The translations under genes were made by a program, and so were the position numbers. A DNA stretch of 64,000 bases from NCBI RefSeq assembly GCF_040274945.1, contig NZ_JBEMAR010000002.1, positions 186,001-250,000 of the forward strand. The letters run 5' to 3'. Origin of the DNA: Carnobacterium_B sp040274945. GTDB taxonomy: Bacteria > Bacillota > Bacilli > Lactobacillales > Carnobacteriaceae. Below the pieces are notes generated by a model. It worked only from the letters and a program-made list of their open reading frames with translations, had not been told where the DNA came from and did not search any database. Position 1 is the stretch's first letter, and each line of letters opens with the position of its first letter. This document shows positions 59,590 through 64,000 of the stretch, in pieces.

Positions 59590-60450
59590 TTATACTTTGA
59601 CTGCATCCCAATCGTAGACTAATCCTCGGAATTTACCATTGTCAATATACAGACGGTTACCATCAGTTCTATAACGGACTGAATATTCAATACCTTTCAT
59701 ACCAGAAGTAATTTCGGCACCTCCGACCCAATTGGTTGCTTGGTCTCTAAGTTTGATGATTTCATCTTTTTGAATATCGTTATTTCTAACAAATTCAATA
59801 TCTGACTCTAATACATTTCCACCCCAGTCTGCTCCTACTGGTTTAATGTAAATAGTTCCATCTGCGTTTAACCAATCGACAACATAAGTTGATTTAAAGC
59901 TTCCAAGATCAAATCCAGTGCTTCCTTTCCACTGTTTAGCTGTTGCAGACAAGCGAACTTTATCCCCTGTTTTAAATTTTTTCGAACGCCCAGAATCATC
60001 AGACTCTGCTGCTTTTAAGAACAAATCAGTTTCAGCTTTACGTCTACGAATTAACCCATCGCTAGGTTTTCCATCAGCATTGATATATTCTTTCATTTTT
60101 GCTGCCGCCTCTTTCCATTGTTTATTATTGATATATGTTAATAAGGTTGAACCTTTTAGAATATGTGCGCCTAAGTTAAAGTGAAAACTTACAAGTGCAT
60201 CAAACTGATTTTGGTTAAGTTGTACAGTTACATAAGTGAAAATTCCAGCAGCATGATCTGTAATATCATCATCTAAATACGCATTAGCTTGCGCTTGAGT
60301 AATACTCATTCCTGCTTTAACGCCTTTTGTATGACCATAACCAATTGTCCAAACACCAACTTGATCTTGATAAGCTTGTAATTTCAAACCCTCAAATTCT
60401 TGAATCAAATTTCTTCCAGTTTGAGAAATTCTCATGTTCTCATTTGCCAT
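59590..60450 (-). CDS. Phage lysozyme (GH24) with different C-terminal domain, lysin 2
   Basis: 286 residues. The N-terminal GH24 domain (about 8-148) is nearly the same as lysin 1, with the same Glu 20/Asp 29/Thr 35 triad. After residue 155 it diverges into a region of about 130 residues: KFKTGDKVRLSATAKQW and an SH3-like strand set, then KLRDQATNWVGGAEITSG. These are probably one or two wall-binding modules. AAGGGG precedes the ATG. A LexA-type box and a promoter are upstream, so it should be induced by DNA damage independently of the late operon. Confidence 0.9.
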   Translation of the reverse strand: MANENMRISQTGRNLIQEFEGLKLQAYQDQVGVWTIGYGHTKGVKAGMSITQAQANAYLDDDITDHAAGIFTYVTVQLNQNQFDALVSFHFNLGAHILKGSTLLTYINNKQWKEAAAKMKEYINADGKPSDGLIRRRKAETDLFLKAAESDDSGRSKKFKTGDKVRLSATAKQWKGSTGFDLGSFKSTYVVDWLNADGTIYIKPVGADWGGNVLESDIEFVRNNDIQKDEIIKLRDQATNWVGGAEITSGMKGIEYSVRYRTDGNRLYIDNGKFRGLVYDWDAVKV

Positions 60451-60499
60451 TAAAACCCCTTCTTTCAGTTGTTTTCTTCTAATTATGACACGTCTGCCA

Positions 60500-60513
60500 C
60501 GAACATACGTTCT
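60500..60513 (-). promoter_or_regulatory. SOS (LexA) box upstream of lysin 2
   Basis: CGAACATACGTTCT matches CGAACRNRYGTTYG at 13 of 14 positions. It follows a minus-strand promoter CTGACT-N16-TATGAT (60520-60547), where bound LexA would block start or elongation. Confidence 0.7.
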
Positions 60514-60587
60514 TTAGTTATCATACCTTACTTATATAAAAAGTCAGAGTTAATACTAACAGTTTTTTTATTTTTCTATAAAAAAAT

Positions 60588-60624
60588 AACCCTACCTCAA
60601 TTAAGAGATAGGGTTTTGTTGTGT
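60588..60624. terminator. Terminator T2, exact copy of T1
   Basis: The same 37 bp as 58713-58749, able to fold into the same hairpin. No gene ends at it now. It lies upstream of lysin 2. The rest of 60625-60825 holds AT-rich sequence and the leader of the next plus-strand gene. Confidence 0.75.
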
Positions 60625-60831
60625 TTATATATAATTGTAAATAAATAAAAATAAGAACAAGCAGTTTCCGCTACTCGTTCCAATTAAGTATAAAAGTCTA
60701 AGTACAAATAAATGTTATCATTTTTTCTGATTTATCACAATACAATTACTTATATCTACTTAATAGTTTAATTTCAAATAATAGCTTATCTTTCCTATTA
60801 TGGTAAAATTATTTATAAGGAGACGATGTTT

Positions 60832-61026
60832 ATGGGAGATTTAGATAATAATAAAGAGCAGAAAAAACATGGTAAAAAAACAGATAACATCCCTTTTCTT
60901 GCTATAGGCATATCGCTAGGAGCTGCTTTTGGAATGCTTACAGATAATCTAGCTCTTGGAATGGGTATTGGAGTAGCAATCGGTGCAGCATTAGATAGTA
61001 TGAAATCTAAGGATAAAGAAAAATAA
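60832..61026 (+). CDS. Small glycine-zipper membrane protein, copy 1
   Basis: 64 residues from the ATG at 60832 (GGAG 9 nt upstream; the ATG at 60826 is too close). A charged N-terminus (about 20 residues rich in Lys/Asn/Asp) is followed by a hydrophobic Gly/Ala region with GISLGAAFGML and GMGIGVAIGAAL, the GxxxG pattern of glycine zippers, and a lysine-rich tail. Likely a membrane hairpin that self-associates. Homologous to the next gene. Function unknown. Confidence 0.7.
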   Translation: MGDLDNNKEQKKHGKKTDNIPFLAIGISLGAAFGMLTDNLALGMGIGVAIGAALDSMKSKDKEK

Positions 61027-61055
61027 GTATCTAAAATACAGGGAGGAATTTATTT

Positions 61056-61277
61056 ATGAGTGACTTAGATAATAAAGATAGCAAGCAAGAACGTAATGAA
61101 AAAAATACAAATCAAGCAACTCACACTGTTTTAGGTATGTCTTATGGTCTTGCGTTTGGTGCTGCTTTAGGACTAGTATTTGATAATTTGGCTGTAGGAA
61201 TCGCTATAGGTATTGCTTGTGGAGCTGTAATTGGTGCAGCTATGGGTAGCCAAAAATCAAAAAATAAATCAAAATAA
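61056..61277 (+). CDS. Small glycine-zipper membrane protein, copy 2
   Basis: 73 residues. Same layout as its upstream neighbour: a DLDN-type polar N-terminus, then SYGLAFGAALGLVFDNLAVGIAIGIACGAVIGAAMGS and a Lys/Ser tail. The shared DNLA-GxxIGxA core shows tandem duplication. GGGAGG lies before the ATG and a terminator follows. The pair runs against the lysis genes, so it is probably an accessory module expressed in the lysogen. Confidence 0.72.
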   Translation: MSDLDNKDSKQERNEKNTNQATHTVLGMSYGLAFGAALGLVFDNLAVGIAIGIACGAVIGAAMGSQKSKNKSK

Positions 61278-61279
61278 AC

Positions 61280-61312
61280 AAAAAAAGCCACCTCAATTAA
61301 GAAGTGGCTTTT
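61280..61312. terminator. Bidirectional terminator, zipper genes / amidase
   Basis: AAAAGCCAC-TC pairs with GA-GTGGCTTTT. The loop CTCAATTAAGA is shared with T1 and T2. Confidence 0.88.
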
Positions 61313-61319
61313 CTCTCGT

Positions 61320-62333
61320 CTATTTATTTACTAACGAACTCAATTTAGCACGTGTAGCTGGTCCAAATACGCCATCAACTTCAAGTCCATAAACTGATTG
61401 GAATCGTTCGACAGCATCTACAGTTAGAGTACCATACCAGCCATCTACTCCATTGTTCTTACCACCTTTATCAGGATAAAAGTAAATTGATGCTAATGCT
61501 TGTTGCATGACTAGTACATCTGCTCCATGAGTTAATGGGCTAGTTAATCTCAAAATTTTGTTAGCAAATGAATAGGTGACTTTAGCAGGAACTGCTACTG
61601 GTGCTTTAGCAGGTTCTTTTTCTGTTACTGGAGTTAAATCCTTAGCACCTTTAAGAACTAGTTTCTGGTCAATGCTAATCGTATCAGATGTTAAGTTATT
61701 CCATGCTTTCAAGTCTTTAACCGTAGCATTAAACTTACGTCCAATAGACCAAAGCGTATCGCCTTTTACTACCTTGTAAATATTTTCAACTTTTACAGGT
61801 TCTTTAACGACTGTTTTAGCATTGATGATGGCTTCAACTAATTCTTTAGCATATTTATCACCATTTTTGAACATATAGTCCATCTCATTTTTATTCGTGA
61901 TGAAAGCTAGTTCAGCCAATCGATAAGAAATACCCCTTTCAGCAAATTTATTTAAGTTATAAAGGTTATTGCGCTTAGAAACTCCTCCATAACGAATGCC
62001 TACGTTGTTCTTAATTACGTTAACTGAACGGTTATCAATGTTATCTGGGTTAAATTTACTGTAAATAATAATGTGGCCATCTTCTGCTGAACTAACTCCA
62101 GCATCTAAATGTAATTCGATCACTTCATCGGCCATAATTGTTTTAGCATCTTTCCATGCAAACACGTCACGTCCAGTGTGGAACCTCATATTTGAAGGTG
62201 CGTATTTTTTCATTGATGGAACAAATACTTCACGTAAGAATTTAGCTTCATTCGTTCCATTGCCTACTGCCCCTGGATCAAATCCGTTTGGTCCTTGTCC
62301 ATGTCCTGTAATTACTAAGATATCTTTTGTCAT
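61320..62333 (-). CDS. Endolysin: amidase + LysM + peptidoglycan-binding domain
   Basis: 337 residues. Residues 1-175 form an Amidase_3 type N-acetylmuramoyl-L-alanine amidase (ITGHGQGPNGFDPGAVG with the first zinc His, IELHLDAG with the second, and a Glu-containing LAELAFITNKNEM). Residues 180-230 are a LysM domain (YKVVKGDTLWSIGRKFNATV). Residues 265-335 are a PG_binding_1 domain (VDGWYGTLTVDAVERFQ, VDGVFGPATRAKL). The start overlaps the holin stop by 1 nt, the usual holin-endolysin pair. It is the third wall hydrolase in this prophage segment. Confidence 0.93.
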   Translation of the reverse strand: MTKDILVITGHGQGPNGFDPGAVGNGTNEAKFLREVFVPSMKKYAPSNMRFHTGRDVFAWKDAKTIMADEVIELHLDAGVSSAEDGHIIIYSKFNPDNIDNRSVNVIKNNVGIRYGGVSKRNNLYNLNKFAERGISYRLAELAFITNKNEMDYMFKNGDKYAKELVEAIINAKTVVKEPVKVENIYKVVKGDTLWSIGRKFNATVKDLKAWNNLTSDTISIDQKLVLKGAKDLTPVTEKEPAKAPVAVPAKVTYSFANKILRLTSPLTHGADVLVMQQALASIYFYPDKGGKNNGVDGWYGTLTVDAVERFQSVYGLEVDGVFGPATRAKLSSLVNK

Positions 62334-62617
62334 TATTTACCATCCTCTCTAGGTTCTGTATACTTCAATGCTTGTTTGCTATCTGCTAACCCTTTTGTTG
62401 TTGGGTCTACCACCGCGTTATAAACGGCTAACAAAATAGTGACAAGTACATATGGATTACTAACTGCAGCTAGAATTAAATCAAATAAAACAGCCCAAGA
62501 AGTAATGTCCTGAGCTGTGATTCCTGCATAAGCTAAAATTGGTCCAAATACTGATACGATTAGCTGAATAATGAATTGTGGATTTTTGAATCGGACTTTC
62601 CAGTTAATTGTTTTCAT
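62333..62617 (-). CDS. Phage holin, phi LC3 family
   Basis: 94 residues. INWKVRFKNPQFIIQLIVSVFGPILAYAG is the family signature. Two membrane helices (about 15-33 and 48-68) are followed by a PTTKGLADSKQALKY motif and a charged tail. It forms the membrane lesion that lets the endolysin out. Start overlaps the upstream gene by 14 bp. Confidence 0.94.
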   Translation of the reverse strand: MKTINWKVRFKNPQFIIQLIVSVFGPILAYAGITAQDITSWAVLFDLILAAVSNPYVLVTILLAVYNAVVDPTTKGLADSKQALKYTEPREDGK

Positions 62618-63080
62618 TTAAATTCCTTCTTTCAATTTTTTTATAATTTTCATTTTGTAGTTGATTGTACTTGTCTTTCCATCTTCTAGCTTCATTTCTT
62701 GCATGTTCTAAAGCCGTTTCTTTTTTTACTAATTCATTTTTCAATATAGTATTTTCACTATCAAGTGACTTGACAGTTACTTTAAACTCAATCAATTCTT
62801 CACGCATATTAAAGTAGGCATCTCTTAATTGATCTAAATCAGACTTCATTTTAGCGTAGTCAAGGTCTTTTTCGCTTCGTAATCGTCTGTTCTCTTCTTC
62901 TAAGCTTTCAGTTTTTTCTTGTCTTGCTTGAACACTTTTATCGCTTTTCGATTTAAAGTAATTGATAAGTAATCCTAAAACCTTAATTAACTGTGGTAAA
63001 AATGTAGCACTGCTGACTATAGCCAAAACGATTAATACCCATCCATTTTCGCTTGCTTGTTGTACTTGTTGACTATCCAT
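62604..63080 (-). CDS. Phage membrane-anchored coiled-coil protein
   Basis: 158 residues. One N-terminal membrane helix (about 14-40) followed by a coiled coil of about 100 residues with heptads (SLEEENRRLRSEKDLDYAKMKSDLDQL) and a basic C-terminal end. The layout recalls XhlA-like or other lysis-accessory proteins, but no signature is certain. It overlaps the holin and the upstream membrane protein, so the four are one transcription unit. A lysis-timing or membrane-tether role is inference. Confidence 0.7.
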   Translation of the reverse strand: MDSQQVQQASENGWVLIVLAIVSSATFLPQLIKVLGLLINYFKSKSDKSVQARQEKTESLEEENRRLRSEKDLDYAKMKSDLDQLRDAYFNMREELIEFKVTVKSLDSENTILKNELVKKETALEHARNEARRWKDKYNQLQNENYKKIERRNLNENN

Positions 63081-63498
63081 CTAACTCTTGCTCCTCCCCA
63101 TAAGCGGCAATTAAGACTGAAAGAACAATAAAGCAAAATAGCCAACCATAGTTTGAACCGCCATTATTATTTTGCACGATAAAATTAATTAGTAACATTC
63201 CCCAACTGATTGATAAAGTATGAAGGAACAACTTCTTTATCTTCCAATCAAAAACAATCGACAACATCTTTAATATCCCAACTATTATGAGTAAACTTGG
63301 AAAAATTGCCTCTCCTAAATACTGTCCTATTAATTTTATGAACCCGTAACTTTCTCTATACTTTATGACTTGTGTGTTTTTTAATAGTAGCCAACCATAT
63401 ACGGACGTCCAGAAAGAAATAGCGAATGGCACAATTCTTAAAGCTATCCTTTGCGGATACTCTTTATAATTAAGTACCTTTTTTTGAGATTTACTCAT
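63073..63498 (-). CDS. Phage four-helix membrane protein
   Basis: 141 residues with about four hydrophobic helices (near 22-40, 60-80, 88-108, 117-133) and charged ends. No family recognised. The number of helices and its place just before a holin gene make a second holin, an antiholin or an accessory lysis membrane protein possible. It overlaps the coiled-coil gene by 8 bp. Confidence 0.65.
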   Translation of the reverse strand: MSKSQKKVLNYKEYPQRIALRIVPFAISFWTSVYGWLLLKNTQVIKYRESYGFIKLIGQYLGEAIFPSLLIIVGILKMLSIVFDWKIKKLFLHTLSISWGMLLINFIVQNNNGGSNYGWLFCFIVLSVLIAAYGEEQELDG

Positions 63499-63522
63499 CT
63501 TTCACCTTCCTTTTCTCAAATT

Positions 63523-63553
63523 AAAAAGGCAGCCGATTTCTCGACTACCTTTG
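63523..63553 (-). terminator. Hairpin/terminator after the 63545 gene
   Basis: AAAGG-AG-CGA pairs with TCG-CT-CCTTT. T-rich sequence follows on the minus strand. It overlaps the last codons of the gene and may be a partial stop inside the lysis operon. Confidence 0.55.
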
Positions 63554-64000
63554 TTTCGTATTCAGTTTTTGTATTTTTATCTTATTCGACTTATAAATTT
63601 TTCCATCAATATCCTCAACGAAAAACCTAATTTTTTTACCAATAAGCTTAGTAGTATACTCTGGTAGTAACACCAATTTTAAAATATACTCACTAGAAAT
63701 CACAAGCGGAATCCTTTTATTTACAGCGGAATCTTCTTCATTCAAAACTTCTACATCATTTACTAAATCTGCGTTATAGTAATTTTTTCTAAAATAACCG
63801 TAATACCCGAATCTAACTATGGTAAATACGTCTGTAGGGTTTTTTATTAAGACTAAGTTGTAATAACGATGGAAAAAACTTTCTATAGATACTCTCACTT
63901 TTAAATCAGGTTTCGATTCTCTAAAAGCTAAAAACAATGATACTATTACTGCACCTATTGTTCCTATTGCACTAAGCATTTCCCATACACTTCCTAAATT
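63545..64000 (-). CDS. Phage membrane protein, unknown (5' end may lie outside)
   Basis: At least 144 residues from an internal ATG at 63979. The frame stays open to the window edge, reading NLGSVWEMLSAIGTIGAV, so the true start is probably beyond 64000. One N-terminal membrane helix (SAIGTIGAVIVSLFLAF) is followed by a soluble beta-rich domain (KPDLKVRVSIESFF, VLIKNPTDVFTIVRFGYYG, SSEYILKLVLLPEY) typical of many small phage and plasmid membrane proteins with no assigned function. Confidence 0.65.
   Translation of the reverse strand, partial: NLGSVWEMLSAIGTIGAVIVSLFLAFRESKPDLKVRVSIESFFHRYYNLVLIKNPTDVFTIVRFGYYGYFRKNYYNADLVNDVEVLNEEDSAVNKRIPLVISSEYILKLVLLPEYTTKLIGKKIRFFVEDIDGKIYKSNKIKIQKLNTKQR

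Larger units (their letters stand above)
56733..64000. mobile_element. Prophage, lysis end and attachment site (continues past window)
   Basis: The stretch from the tRNA-Leu fragment to the window end carries, on the minus strand, membrane proteins, a phi LC3-type holin, an amidase and two lysozymes. Next to the attachment site, on the plus strand, is a set of small accessory genes including a Cro/CI-type regulator. This is the usual tail of a temperate siphophage genome. The integrase, replication and structural genes must be to the right of 64000. Confidence 0.85.

Overview
The window is a low-GC Gram-positive chromosome segment. Gene content and order fit a Lactobacillales member, most likely Carnobacteriaceae (Carnobacterium-like). 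This assignment is inferred from the families present, many TTG/GTG starts behind strong AGGAGG sites, and CcpA-type cre sites, not from a marker gene.

Layout. 1-6.2 kb: glycogen operon glgBCDAP read leftward, with glgP cut by the window edge and an odd leader in front of glgC. 6.7-8.9 kb: NfeD/FloA flotillin operon. 9-10.7 kb: ammonium transporter fused to a P-II domain. 10.9-17.6 kb: ROK kinase, coiled-coil/M23 peptidoglycan hydrolase, a three-gene cobalamin uptake and adenosylation operon, CAP protein and HAD phosphatase. 17.8-23.6 kb: GlcD-type oxidase and the glycine cleavage operon gcvT-H-PA-PB. 23.9-25.8 kb: Spx-family regulator and RclA-type flavoprotein. 26-42.5 kb: an anaerobic allantoin locus made of allB, two transporters, pucG, pucR and the operon allC-E-D-F-G-H-K, which includes the oxamate carbamoyltransferase genes and carbamate kinase. 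42.7-56.6 kb: alpha/beta hydrolase, RpiR regulator with nanE and a PTS EIICB, YrhK protein, oligopeptide-binding lipoprotein, M19 dipeptidase, UMF1 transporter, phosphodiesterase, an unassigned structured RNA, two VOC proteins, GNAT and AEC carrier. 56.7-64 kb: the lysis end of a prophage bounded by a truncated tRNA-Leu(GAG).

How the genes connect. Allantoin is opened by AllB and deaminated by AllC/AllE. Ureidoglycolate (via AllD) or ureidoglycine (via PucG) gives oxalurate. AllFGH splits oxalurate to oxamate and carbamoyl phosphate, and AllK makes ATP, CO2 and ammonia. PucG consumes glyoxylate and releases glycine, which the gcv system can oxidise. GlcD could supply glyoxylate. The GlcD and Gcv links are inference. 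Cre-like sites in front of several of these transcription units suggest carbon catabolite control.

The least explained items are: a four-copy intergenic repeat of about 230-260 bp whose inner hairpin stem shows compensatory changes, with three copies bracketing pucG and pucR; a structured RNA of about 200 nt at 53.1-53.3 kb with its own promoter and terminator, next to a perfect 4x12-bp tandem repeat; and, in the prophage, SOS-box promoters on a small accessory operon and on a tandem pair of lysozymes with different C-terminal domains.
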